A stretch of DNA of 64,000 nucleotides from assembly GCF_032121415.1 (NCBI RefSeq), contig NZ_CP135079.1, positions 5,890,001 to 5,954,000 on the forward strand, in the 5' to 3' direction. The notes beneath the pieces were generated by a model. That model did no database searches. It saw only the letters and a list, made by a program, of their open reading frames with translations, and was not told the DNA's origin. The position numbers and the translations under genes are program-made. Positions 8,695 through 17,452 of the stretch are shown here, piece by piece (position 1 is the stretch's first letter; every line of letters begins with the position of its first letter). The stretch comes from Streptomyces parvus. GTDB taxonomy: Bacteria > Actinomycetota > Actinomycetes > Streptomycetales > Streptomycetaceae.

Positions 8695-10998
8695 TCACAT
8701 CCGGTGGTGTGCCGGGACGGGAGCGGACACGTTCGGTGGGGGACCCGCGCCGGGAGCCTCGGCCTGTCGGGGGACCTGCGCAGACGACCCCTCCGTCTTC
8801 GGGGGCTCGCGCCGTCGGGGCCCGGCCGCCGTCGCGGCGAGTACGGCCCGTACGGGTGCACGGGCCTTGAGGCGCATTTCGTCCAGCTCGGCGTACGGAT
8901 CGGAGTCCAGCACGATCGCGCCGCCCGCCCCGACGCTCCAACGGCCGCCGCTGCGGACCGCGGTGCGGATGACGATGTTCAGATCGGCGCCCCCCGACAG
9001 GCCGAAATAGCCGATGGAACCGGAGTACAGCCCACGCGGCCGGCCCTCCAGGCGATCGATGATCTCCATGGTGCGCAGCTTGGGCGCCCCGGTCATCGAG
9101 CCGCCGGGGAAGCAGGCGCGTACGCAGGTCACCGCGTCCGCCGCCGGGCTGAGCCGACCGCGGATCGTCGAGACCAACTGGTGCACCGTGGCATAGGACT
9201 CCACGTGCATCATCCGGGAGACGTGGACGCTGCCGACCTCGCAGACCCGCCCCAGATCGTTGCGGAGCAGATCGACGATCATCAGGTTCTCGGCGCGCGT
9301 CTTGACGTCCTCGGCGAGGGCCCGGGCTGCGCGGACGTCCGCCTCGGGGTCGTCCTCCCGGGGCGCGGTGCCCTTGATGGGCTGGGACTCCACGAAGCCG
9401 CCGGGGGTGACGCGCAGAAAGCGCTCGGGTGAGGAGCAGGCGGCCTCCACGTCGCCCAGCCGCAGATACGCCCCGTACGGCGCCGGGTTGATGCGGCGCA
9501 GCCTGCTGTGGACCTCCAGGCCGTCCGGGTCGTCCGACAGGCCGAGGGTGTCGGTGAGGCAGACCTCGTAGCTCTGCCCGGCCCGCAATTCCGCCAGGCA
9601 TTCCTGAACGTCGGCGAGATAGCGGTCCGCGCCGCGGTCGCCGGACCGGACAGGGGAGTCGGCGGGCCGAACCGGCACCGGTTCGGCCTCCGGCCGGGGC
9701 AGCCCGCGCAGCGTGTGCCCGGTCCGCTCCAGCCACTGTCGCGCCCGTGCGGTGTCGGCGGGGTCGGGGCGGGAGAGGCAGAGCAGATGGGTCTCGCCGC
9801 GCTCGTGGTCGACCGCCACCAGCCGGTCGGCGAAGATCCAGCCCGCGTCGTCGGCCGCCGAGGGGCGGGTGAGCGGGGACCCGCAGTCCGCCCGCAACTC
9901 GTAACCGAGATATCCGACATAGCCGCAGACGAAGTCGAACGGCAGATCGCAGGAGGGGATGCGGCGTCGCTCCAGCTCGTCGCGGAGATAGTCGAAGACG
10001 CTGCCGCGGACCTCGGTGGTGGCGCCGTCGGCGCCGGTGACGGCCACCGTCTGGGAACCGGCGCGGTAGCGGACGGTCTCGGCCAGCGGGCCCGAAGCGT
10101 CGCCGAGGAAGGAGAAGCGCGCCCGGCCGCGTTCCGCGCGTGAGCTGTCGAGCCAGAAGGCGTGCGCCGTGTCGGAGAAGAGATCGCGGAAGACCGCTTC
10201 GGTGTCCGGCTCCAGCGCGAGACGGCGGTGGTGCAGCCGGTACTCCACCCCGGGGCGGCCGGGGGCGCGCCCGGGGGGCGCGCCCGCGGGTCCGGTCCGG
10301 AGCGCGGGCCCGGTCGGGAGGAACGTGCGGGGACGGGAGACGGCCGTGTGCGGGGAGTGGGCGGCGGCGTGGTCGCCGGCGAGCCGCACGAAGTTGGCGA
10401 TCAGCCGGTCGCCGTGCTCCGTGCAGGCGGATTCCGGGTGGAACTGCACCCCCCAGCGCGGCAGGGACCGGTGCCGCAGCCCCATCACCACCCCGTCCTC
10501 CGCCCAGGCGGTGGCTTCCAGCTCGGGCGGCAGCGGTTCGCGGACGGCCAGCGAGTGGTAGCGCACCCCGGTGAAATGCTGCGGTATGCCGGCGAACAGC
10601 TCCCGCCCCCGGTGGCGTACCGGGCTCAGCCAGCCGTGGCGCGGTTCCCACGCCCGCTCGACCCGGGCCTCACCGGCGAGCGCGAGCCCCTGGTGGCCCA
10701 GGCAGACGCCGAGGATCGGCAGCCGGGACCGCGCCAGCAGTCCGGTCAGATGCCCGAAGTCGCCGGGGACGCCCGGGTGCCCGGGGCCCGGTGAGACGAC
10801 CAGCGCGTCGTACCCCGCCAGGTCGGGGCTCAGCAGTACCGGGTCGTCGTTGCTCACCACATCGGGCTCGGTCCCGGTGACCGAGGCGATCAGCTGGAGC
10901 AGGTTGTAGCTGTAGGAGTCGTAGTTGTCCACGAGTAATATCCGCATGGAGGCTCCGTTGGCTGGTCCGGGGACGTCGACATGACCGGTGGTGCTCAT
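8695..10998 (-). CDS. pabAB: Aminodeoxychorismate synthase, fused PabA-PabB
   Basis: A 767-residue fusion. Residues about 18-210 are the glutamine amidotransferase half (nucleophile Cys99 in GVCLGHQ, GVQFHPES triad segment). The rest is the chorismate-binding half. The PIKGT motif, with Lys542, is the mark of aminodeoxychorismate synthase; anthranilate synthases have Ala at that place. The product is 4-amino-4-deoxychorismate, precursor of p-aminobenzoate. Starting at ATG 10998 gives a 4-base overlap with the ketoreductase stop. No PabC lyase is visible in the window. Fused forms of this kind supply p-aminobenzoate-type units in antibiotic clusters. Confidence 0.92.
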   Translation of the reverse strand: MSTTGHVDVPGPANGASMRILLVDNYDSYSYNLLQLIASVTGTEPDVVSNDDPVLLSPDLAGYDALVVSPGPGHPGVPGDFGHLTGLLARSRLPILGVCLGHQGLALAGEARVERAWEPRHGWLSPVRHRGRELFAGIPQHFTGVRYHSLAVREPLPPELEATAWAEDGVVMGLRHRSLPRWGVQFHPESACTEHGDRLIANFVRLAGDHAAAHSPHTAVSRPRTFLPTGPALRTGPAGAPPGRAPGRPGVEYRLHHRRLALEPDTEAVFRDLFSDTAHAFWLDSSRAERGRARFSFLGDASGPLAETVRYRAGSQTVAVTGADGATTEVRGSVFDYLRDELERRRIPSCDLPFDFVCGYVGYLGYELRADCGSPLTRPSAADDAGWIFADRLVAVDHERGETHLLCLSRPDPADTARARQWLERTGHTLRGLPRPEAEPVPVRPADSPVRSGDRGADRYLADVQECLAELRAGQSYEVCLTDTLGLSDDPDGLEVHSRLRRINPAPYGAYLRLGDVEAACSSPERFLRVTPGGFVESQPIKGTAPREDDPEADVRAARALAEDVKTRAENLMIVDLLRNDLGRVCEVGSVHVSRMMHVESYATVHQLVSTIRGRLSPAADAVTCVRACFPGGSMTGAPKLRTMEIIDRLEGRPRGLYSGSIGYFGLSGGADLNIVIRTAVRSGGRWSVGAGGAIVLDSDPYAELDEMRLKARAPVRAVLAATAAGPRRREPPKTEGSSAQVPRQAEAPGAGPPPNVSAPVPAHHRM

Positions 10999-11795
10999 AC
11001 GCCCATGGCCAGACCTCCGTCGACGGGGACCACCGCGCCCGTCACATAGCCGGCCGCCTCGGAGGCGAGGAAAGCGATGACCGCGGCGACCTCCTCCGGT
11101 TCGGCGGCCCGGCCCAGCGCGCTGCCGTCGACGATCCGGGCGCGCCGCGGCGCGGGCACATCCGCGGTGAGCGCGGTGCGCACAAAGCCGGGCAGCACGA
11201 CGTTGCAGGTCACGCCGTGCGGCCCCAGCTCACGGGCGGCCGTCCGGCCCAGCCCGGCCAGGGCGGCCTTGGAAGCCGCGTAGTTGGCCTGTCCCGCCAC
11301 GCCGAGCACGGCGGCGACCGAGGAGACCAGCACCACCCGGCCCCATCCGCCGTCGACCAGAGCGGGCGCGGCCCGTCGCAGGACGCGCCAGCTGCCGGTC
11401 AGATTGGTGTCGACGACGCGCTGGAAGGCCGCGGTCTCGGAGCGGAGGAGGAGGTTGTCCTCACGTACGCCGACGTTGCAGATCACGATCTCGACCGGTC
11501 CCTGACGCCGCTCGGTGGTCTCGAACGCGCGGTCCACGTCCGCCGTTTCGGTCACGTCGCAGCGAACCCCGCCCAGGCCCTCGGGCGCGCCGCCGCCGCG
11601 TGAGGCGACGGTCACCCGGTGGCCCTGCTCGGCCAGCGCACGGGCGGTGGCCAGTCCGATGCCTCGGCTGCCGCCGAAGACCAGAGCCGAACGCCGGGGG
11701 ATGGCACGGGAGGTGCCGGCCCCTGTGGGCACCGCGGCATGATCCGGTACGGCGGCCGAGGGGGTCGGGAAGGTGTGGTGTCGGTCGGGCTTCAC
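10995..11795 (-). CDS. FabG-type 3-oxoacyl-ACP reductase
   Basis: A 266-residue short-chain dehydrogenase with the cofactor motif GGSRGIG and the catalytic Ser-Tyr-Lys (VSSVAAVLG then YAASK). The usual NNAG reads CNVG here. The C-terminal GAVVPVDGGLAMGV closes as in FabG. GTG at 11795 overlaps the stop of the malonyltransferase (GTGA). Placed among ligase, malonyltransferase, ketosynthase and ACP genes, it most likely reduces the beta-ketone of an ACP-bound aryl-acyl intermediate with NADPH. Confidence 0.88.
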   Translation of the reverse strand: MKPDRHHTFPTPSAAVPDHAAVPTGAGTSRAIPRRSALVFGGSRGIGLATARALAEQGHRVTVASRGGGAPEGLGGVRCDVTETADVDRAFETTERRQGPVEIVICNVGVREDNLLLRSETAAFQRVVDTNLTGSWRVLRRAAPALVDGGWGRVVLVSSVAAVLGVAGQANYAASKAALAGLGRTAARELGPHGVTCNVVLPGFVRTALTADVPAPRRARIVDGSALGRAAEPEEVAAVIAFLASEAAGYVTGAVVPVDGGLAMGV

Positions 11796-12769
11796 GGCAG
11801 CGGCACCACTTTTTCGAGCGGCTGCATGAAGTTCAGCGCGACCGGGACGGCCGCCGGATGGAGTGCGGCGGCCTTCGCCAGCACCTGCCCCGGCCCGGTG
11901 TCCACGACGGTCTCCACACCGGAGTCCAGAACAGCTCGCATCGCCTCGTTCCAGAGCACCGGGGCGGAGAGCTGCCGCAGCAGGTCGGCGCCGAGCTCGT
12001 CGGGGTCCGTGCTCGGCCGGCCCGTGGTGTTGAGAAGTACCGGCACGGTCGGCGCGGCCGGTCCGAGCGCGTCGAGCGCAGGGGCCAGTTCTTCCTGCAC
12101 CGGGTCCATCAGCGGCGAGTGGGAGGCCACCCCGGCGGTCAACTCCCTTATGTGCACGTGGTCCTCCTCGGTGGACGTCTCGGCGGCCCGCGCGGCCACC
12201 CAGCGCACCGCGGCCTCGTCGCCGGAGACCACGGTCTGCCGCGGCCCGTTGAAGCAGCCGGTGACGGCCGTTCCCGCGGCGGCCGGGCAGTCCGCGCACC
12301 ACTCGGCCACCCGCGCCGGTGCGACGCCGCTGATCGAGGCCATCAGCGCCGGGCGGCGGCGCGACTGCTCCGCCATCAGCCGGGCGCGGCGGGCCACCAG
12401 GACCAGCGACTCCTCGAAACCGATCGACTCGGCCGCGACAAGCGCCGCGAAGTGGCCCAGGCTGTGGCCGCCGATGAAGGCGGGCGGGGCCAGCCGCTCG
12501 CCCAGGTGGGAGCGGAGCGCGGCGCTGCCGGCCAGCGCGGTCGCCACGACCGCCGGGTGGGAGATCTCCGGGGGCGCCAGCTCACGCGCCGTTCCCGCGC
12601 GGCAGAGCCGGGCCAGGTCGAGCCCCACGGCCTTCTCCGCGCGCTCCAGCACCTCGACCGCCACCGGGAACGTACGGCACAACCGCCGTGCCATGGACGG
12701 CAGATGGGAGCCGGCGCCGGGGAACACCAGCGCGTAGCGGCCGGTCGAGAGCGCGGGCAGCGGCGTCAT
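11792..12769 (-). CDS. FabD-type malonyl (acyl)-transferase
   Basis: A 325-residue stand-alone acyltransferase with nucleophile Ser103 in GGHSLGH, the Arg in VARRARLM, and the His in ASHSPLM. This is the FabD-like pattern; it does not settle malonyl against methylmalonyl. ATG 12769 is chosen over an in-frame start 18 bases upstream because it overlaps the ligase stop as ATGA. It probably loads the extender unit on a cluster ACP. Confidence 0.85.
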   Translation of the reverse strand: MTPLPALSTGRYALVFPGAGSHLPSMARRLCRTFPVAVEVLERAEKAVGLDLARLCRAGTARELAPPEISHPAVVATALAGSAALRSHLGERLAPPAFIGGHSLGHFAALVAAESIGFEESLVLVARRARLMAEQSRRRPALMASISGVAPARVAEWCADCPAAAGTAVTGCFNGPRQTVVSGDEAAVRWVAARAAETSTEEDHVHIRELTAGVASHSPLMDPVQEELAPALDALGPAAPTVPVLLNTTGRPSTDPDELGADLLRQLSAPVLWNEAMRAVLDSGVETVVDTGPGQVLAKAAALHPAAVPVALNFMQPLEKVVPLP

Positions 12770-14244
12770 ACGCCCGCCTCCTGCCACAGCCTGGCCATGT
12801 GCACCTTGCCCGAACCGGTCCGGGGCAGCCGCTCGGTCAGATGGAAGCGGGTGGGCACCTTGTACGAGGAGAGCAGCCGGGCGAGATGGCGCCGCAGTGC
12901 GATCTCGGTGACGGTCGGCTCGGCCGCGACGAAGGCGACGAAGGAGTCACCGGTTCGTCCCGGCGCCGGGGGCGTTGGTCTCACCCGGCACTCGCTGACT
13001 CCGGCCATCGAGGAGATGGCCCGCTCGACCTCGTCCGGGTCGACCTTGCGGCCGGCCACCGTGATACGGCGGTCGGTGCGCCCCTCCACCTCCACCAGCC
13101 CGGGGCCGGGCAGGCGGCCGGTGTCACCGGTACGGAACCAGCCCTCGCGCAGGGCCGCCGGGCCGAGATCGCGCAGCCCCCAGTAGGCGACCTCGGCCCC
13201 CTCCTGGCGCAGGTGGATATCGCCGGTGGTGTCCGGGCCGGGGTCGGTGAGCCAGGTGCCGTTCTCGTCCGAAAGGCGGGCCGTGAGGCCGGGCATCAAC
13301 CGCATCGGTCCGTCGGGGTCGTCCGCGGCGAAGGCGATCTGGCCGAACTCGGTCGCCCCGTACTGGTCACGCAACGGAACGCCCACGCGTTCCCGCCAGG
13401 CGCGGGCCAGCTCGCGCGGAAGCGGCTCGCCGGCCGAGAGGCAGAGCCGAAGACCGGATGCCTCCAGCCGCTCGTCGCACTCCAGCAGGGCCCGGTAGAG
13501 GAAGGGCACGCTCTGCATCGCGGTGGCGCCGCTCTCCCGCAGGGCACGGGCCAGAGCGGCCGGTGCGGGCGGGTGGGGGGCCAGCACCAGGGTGGCACCG
13601 GTCAGCAGCGCGGGCAGCAGCGCGGCGCCGAAGGCGTACGCGTGGTGCAGCGGTGTGGTGCACAGGATCCGGTCCTCGCGGGTGAATCCGGCGCTCGCGG
13701 CGAAGTCGGCGGAGTTGGCCAGCGTGACCGGCCAGCTCTTGCGCACCACCTTGGGCAGTCCGCCGGTGCCCGAGGTGACCAGCCCGATGTACGCGGGCGC
13801 TCCGGCACGGTCGGCGAGGTCGCCCCAGGAGGCGTCCGGACGAGAGGGGACGGCGGCTCCCCCGGGTGCGCCGGCGGCTGAAGCGTCGTACCAACGCCCG
13901 AGGTCGCCCAGCTCGGCGACCTGGTCCCGTTCGGCCTCGGTGGCGCGGGCGTCGTAGAGCACGACCTCCGCGGCGTTGGCCAGCAGCGCGAGCAGCGCGA
14001 CCGCGGTCCCGGGGTGGTTGCGGGCGAGCAGGCCGACTCTGGTCCGCCCACCGGTGGGTGCCGTGTAGGCGGGTCGGGCGAGCTGGACACTCTCGTACAG
14101 CGCGCCCCAGGACAGGACGGCGCTCGCGTGCTCCAGCGCCGCCCGATCGCCGTCCTGCCGGGCGCGCCGCTCCAGCAGCTCCAGCAGATCCGGCGGAGCG
14201 GTCGAGGCGGTGTCCCACGTGGTGCGGCGGTCGGCTGTGGTCAT
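12766..14244 (-). CDS. AMP-dependent acid ligase (aryl acid-ACP/CoA ligase)
   Basis: A 492-residue adenylate-forming enzyme. Visible are the P-loop TSGTGGLPK, YGATEFGQ, the GWFRTGDTG hinge region and the C-terminal catalytic Lys in RTGSGKV. It lacks carrier and condensation domains, so it is a free-standing ligase. With pabAB in the same operon the likely substrate is p-aminobenzoate, adenylated and passed to an ACP or CoA as the starter. The start at 14244 overlaps the upstream stop as ATGA. Confidence 0.85.
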   Translation of the reverse strand: MTTADRRTTWDTASTAPPDLLELLERRARQDGDRAALEHASAVLSWGALYESVQLARPAYTAPTGGRTRVGLLARNHPGTAVALLALLANAAEVVLYDARATEAERDQVAELGDLGRWYDASAAGAPGGAAVPSRPDASWGDLADRAGAPAYIGLVTSGTGGLPKVVRKSWPVTLANSADFAASAGFTREDRILCTTPLHHAYAFGAALLPALLTGATLVLAPHPPAPAALARALRESGATAMQSVPFLYRALLECDERLEASGLRLCLSAGEPLPRELARAWRERVGVPLRDQYGATEFGQIAFAADDPDGPMRLMPGLTARLSDENGTWLTDPGPDTTGDIHLRQEGAEVAYWGLRDLGPAALREGWFRTGDTGRLPGPGLVEVEGRTDRRITVAGRKVDPDEVERAISSMAGVSECRVRPTPPAPGRTGDSFVAFVAAEPTVTEIALRRHLARLLSSYKVPTRFHLTERLPRTGSGKVHMARLWQEAGV

Positions 14245-15059
14245 GTGCGCTCTCCCGCCACCGCGGTCAGCCGGGAGCCTCCGCAGTCCAGCTCCATCGC
14301 CCGTGCGGGGCGCGAGGACCGCCACCCGGCCAGGGCGGCGAACGGTGCGGTCACATCCGTGCCCCGGCCGCCCGTCGAGCTCGCCGTGTCGTCCCGGCGG
14401 ACGGCCGGGTGGCCGCCGCCGGGGCGCCAGCCGGTCACCCCGCCCCAGCCGCCGACCGTCCCGCCGCCGCCGAGAATCGCGGCGGCGGTGGTCAGCAGCG
14501 GTACTGACTCGTCGTCGACCGTCGCGGGCTGCGGCCAGTGCGCGGCGGCCACCAACACGCTGCGGCAGCGCCCGGAACGCACCATCAGCGCCGCGTAGCC
14601 GAGCGCGTCGACGCCGGCGGCGGCGCCGGTGAGCGTCACCGCGCAGCCGTCGAGCCGCAGGGCGATGCACAGTTCACCGGTGAGCGTGTGCGGCGAGTAG
14701 TGCAGAAAGCACTCCGGCGCCAGCCAGCGCGGGCCCGGTCCCGCCAGTACCTGGGCTATGTAGGTACCGGTCGCGGCAGTGGCGCCGTCGGACGCGGTCA
14801 CGCACCCCATGTTCCGTACCTCGTCGGGGGAGAGCCCCGCCTCGGCGACAGCGGCCTCGGCGGTGGCCAGCAGAGCGGGGCGCAGCAGGTCCCGCACGGC
14901 GAGCGGCATACGGGGCAACTCCTCGGCGCTCCGCGGCAGTCGGGGAACGGGCTGTGGCTCGGAGCGCACGGCGAGCCCAGCGAGGCGCACGTGCGTCGTG
15001 GCGGGGCCCGGCACGGAGCCGCCGCTCACGAAGAGGCCGGTCGCGGGGGAGTCAGTCAC
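14241..15059 (-). CDS. Short ketosynthase-like protein without active-site Cys
   Basis: A 272-residue thiolase-fold protein similar to the N-terminal half of beta-ketoacyl synthases. The segment that normally holds TACSSG reads TGAAAG (residues 144-149), so the nucleophilic Cys is Ala146. The C-terminal domain with the two catalytic His residues is missing. It overlaps the preceding ketosynthase by 8 bases, so the two are probably made as a pair, much as chain-length factors are with their ketosynthases. GTG 15059 is the start. A structural or specificity partner is the most likely role. Confidence 0.75.
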   Translation of the reverse strand: MTDSPATGLFVSGGSVPGPATTHVRLAGLAVRSEPQPVPRLPRSAEELPRMPLAVRDLLRPALLATAEAAVAEAGLSPDEVRNMGCVTASDGATAATGTYIAQVLAGPGPRWLAPECFLHYSPHTLTGELCIALRLDGCAVTLTGAAAGVDALGYAALMVRSGRCRSVLVAAAHWPQPATVDDESVPLLTTAAAILGGGGTVGGWGGVTGWRPGGGHPAVRRDDTASSTGGRGTDVTAPFAALAGWRSSRPARAMELDCGGSRLTAVAGERT

Positions 15060-16269
15060 GGCTGAACACCACCGCCACGTTGGAACCGCCGAGTCCGCAC
15101 GAGATCGTCATGCCCACCGACGGCGGTGCCTCCGGCGCGCGGTCACCGAGGTTCAGATGGTCCCAGCGCGGATCACGGTCCTCCAGGCCCAGAGTGGGCA
15201 GGACGTCGCCGCGCGCCAGCGTGAGTACGGTCATGATCGCCTCCACGGTGCCTGCGGCCCCCTGGCAGTGGCCCAGGGCGGCCTTGGTGCTCACCACCGG
15301 AACCTTCGGTAACCGGTCGCCCAACACCTCGTCGAGCGCGCGGAGTTCGGCGATGTCGCCGTGCCGGGTACCGGCCGCGTGCGCGTTGACGTAGTCGAGC
15401 AGGCCCGGTTCGGTGCGGGCGTCGGCGAGCGCGCGCCGGACGGCCTTGGTGACGCCCTCGTAGTCCGGACGCGCGGCCTGACTCGCCTCGTTGCTGCTGC
15501 CCCAGCCCCGCAACCGGGCGTAGCCGGCGCCGTTGGTGGCCGCCGTGGCCCGTTCCAGGACCATCGCGGCGCCGCACTCGGAGATCCGGATGCCGGCGCG
15601 GCGGGTGCTGAACGGGCGGCAGCCGCGCGGACTCAGGGTCCGCAGCGAGGCGAGCCCGTGGAAAGCGGTCTCGGTGACGGTGTCCACGCCGCACACCACG
15701 ACCCGCTCCACGACGCCGTCCCGCAGCAGATCGGCCGCCACCCCCGACGCGGTGGCCCCGGCGGCGCTGGCATTGCCGACCTGGACGACGGGGCCGTCGA
15801 CGACGGGGGCTCCGTAGGGTTCCCAGCCGGCGTTCGGATGGCTCCTGCCGCCCTCGGACCAGGCCCGCCACACCTCGGTGCCGGGGCAGCCGCCGCTGTC
15901 GGTGGAGGCCAGGACCAGCGCGGTCGGCACCTCGCGTACGCCGGTGCGTTCCCGCGCGTCGGCGAGTGCGGCCGTGACGGCGCGGTGCAGCAGGTACGGC
16001 AGTCTGGCCGCCTCGCCGGGGACGGGCGCACCGGGCTCCGCCGGCACGAAGCCGGCGATCCGTGTACCGGTGCGCGAGACGTCGAAGTGGGTGACCTCAC
16101 GGAATTCGCCCTCGCCCGTCCGGCAGACGCGCCAGAGGGCCTCGACGCCCACGCCGCCCGGGGACAGCACCCCGAGCCCGGTCACCACAGGGGCGCGGTC
16201 GGCGTCGGCTCCGGTCTCCGCGACACCGACGCTCGCGGCTCGCGCGGCCCTCGCTCCCGCGGTGCTCAC
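15052..16269 (-). CDS. Beta-ketoacyl-ACP synthase with Ser in place of the catalytic Cys
   Basis: A 405-residue FabF-like ketosynthase of normal length. The two catalytic His residues are present (His297 in VNAHAAGT, His334 in ALGHCQGAAG). The nucleophile position reads GNASAAG, with Ser168 encoded by AGC at 15768-15766; FabF has Cys there. GTG 16269 overlaps the ACP stop as GTGA. Ser nucleophiles are known in a few ketosynthase relatives, such as DpsC of daunorubicin synthesis. Expected role: condensation of an aryl-acyl starter with malonyl-ACP, or decarboxylation or acyl transfer if condensation is lost. Confidence 0.85.
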   Translation of the reverse strand: MSTAGARAARAASVGVAETGADADRAPVVTGLGVLSPGGVGVEALWRVCRTGEGEFREVTHFDVSRTGTRIAGFVPAEPGAPVPGEAARLPYLLHRAVTAALADARERTGVREVPTALVLASTDSGGCPGTEVWRAWSEGGRSHPNAGWEPYGAPVVDGPVVQVGNASAAGATASGVAADLLRDGVVERVVVCGVDTVTETAFHGLASLRTLSPRGCRPFSTRRAGIRISECGAAMVLERATAATNGAGYARLRGWGSSNEASQAARPDYEGVTKAVRRALADARTEPGLLDYVNAHAAGTRHGDIAELRALDEVLGDRLPKVPVVSTKAALGHCQGAAGTVEAIMTVLTLARGDVLPTLGLEDRDPRWDHLNLGDRAPEAPPSVGMTISCGLGGSNVAVVFSRD

Positions 16270-16553
16270 GCTGTCTCCGCGGGGGCGTGGCCGTGGGCGT
16301 CGAGATAGCGGACGAGTGCGTCGACCGAGTCCGCGATCTCCCACAGCTCTCCGTCGGTGATGCGCTCGACCTCGAAGTCGCGCTCCAGCGCGGCGAGTAC
16401 GACCACGACGTCCAGGGAGTCGATGCCCACGTCGTGAAACTTCTCGCCGCGGTCCAGGGCGTGGGCGAGCTGGGTCCCGATCCGCGCGCCCAGACGGTCG
16501 CGCACCAGCGCTTCCGTCCGGCCGGCGGCCGAACCCCGCCGATCGTCCTGCAT
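16266..16553 (-). CDS. Acyl carrier protein 1
   Basis: A 95-residue carrier protein with the phosphopantetheine site GIDSLD (Ser46). The start at ATG 16553 follows GGAAGAGG. The stop overlaps the ketosynthase start, so this ACP is probably the carrier for starter loading and extension. The longer open frame upstream is a shadow of the phosphopantetheinyl transferase region. Confidence 0.88.
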   Translation of the reverse strand: MQDDRRGSAAGRTEALVRDRLGARIGTQLAHALDRGEKFHDVGIDSLDVVVVLAALERDFEVERITDGELWEIADSVDALVRYLDAHGHAPAETA

Positions 16554-16663
16554 AGCCTCTTCCTCTCCGTGGTCGGTGCCGCTCCGGCTGATGCCGGTCC
16601 CGTGTCCGATGTCCTGCGTGCGGTGTCCCGCCCGGGTGCCGGCTCCCGCCGTGTCCGGCGCTG

Positions 16664-17452
16664 TCACGTCCGCTGCGGCGCGGTCTGTCCGTTCCGTGCC
16701 CGGCTGCCGCTCGCGCGTCCCGTGCCGGCCCGCCCGAAGCCGTCCACGTCCAGCCGGACCTCGCGCCGGGTCGCCACCGCCGCCGCGTAACCGGACAGCC
16801 GCGCCGGTACGGTCCGCACCGACCAGCCGTCCGCCTCCCGGGGACCGGCGACGACCAGCCGTCCGTCGTCGTCCAGCCGCGCGCCGACGCCGGCCAGTGC
16901 GGTGCCCAGCCCGAGGCCGGTCGCCTTGGCGTACGCCTCGCCGCAGGCCCACGCGGCCAGTAGGGCAGGCCGGGCTCGGGCGGCCGGCAGCGTGTGCCAC
17001 CGGTCGTGTTCGGCGGGCGCGAACACCCGCCGAGCCAGCATGCGCAGATCACCGGCGGCCGTGCCCGACTCGACGTCCACCCCGACACCGTGCCTGCCGT
17101 GCGCCACCGCGACCGCGGCCAACCCGCCCGAGTGCGCCAGGGAGAGGGACAGGTCCACGCCGGGCAGCGCCAGCCGTACCGGTCCGTGATCGTCCGCGCC
17201 GCACCGGGTGCAGGTCACGCGCAACGGGACCCTGTCCGGCCGCAGTCCCAGCCCGCGGCCCAGCATTCCTCGCAGCACCCCGCGGGCGACGGTGAACCGG
17301 GCGCGCGCCACGTCCGTCATCGCCGCGCCGCGCCGCCGCTCCTCGGGGCTGAGCAGCGAGGCGTAGCTGCGCGCCGAGCCGGGGGTGACGCGCTGCTGCC
17401 AGAGCCGGGCCCGCCCCGGTCCGGGCAGCACGCGGAAGTCGGGGCCGTTCAC
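16664..17452 (-). CDS. Sfp-type 4'-phosphopantetheinyl transferase
   Basis: A 262-residue two-lobed transferase with the Mg-binding HGVGVDVE motif and the WACGEAYAKATG motif. The usual Lys in W-x-x-K-E is Gly here, while the Glu and the later Lys remain. It would convert the two apo-ACPs in this cluster to their holo forms using CoA. GTG 17452 overlaps the kinase stop (GTGA). A 110-base gap separates it from ACP1. The basic C-terminal tail is unusual and may be non-essential. Confidence 0.82.
   Translation of the reverse strand: MNGPDFRVLPGPGRARLWQQRVTPGSARSYASLLSPEERRRGAAMTDVARARFTVARGVLRGMLGRGLGLRPDRVPLRVTCTRCGADDHGPVRLALPGVDLSLSLAHSGGLAAVAVAHGRHGVGVDVESGTAAGDLRMLARRVFAPAEHDRWHTLPAARARPALLAAWACGEAYAKATGLGLGTALAGVGARLDDDGRLVVAGPREADGWSVRTVPARLSGYAAAVATRREVRLDVDGFGRAGTGRASGSRARNGQTAPQRT

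Noticed and set aside
8695..10998. Reading the PabAB fusion as anthranilate synthase.
   Set aside because: The decisive motif is PIKGT with Lys; anthranilate synthases have Ala at that position.
12766..14670. A 634-codon frame for the acid ligase with a longer N-terminus.
   Set aside because: The extra part is a shadow of the short ketosynthase-like gene. The ATG at 14244 overlaps that gene's stop and begins the true ligase sequence.
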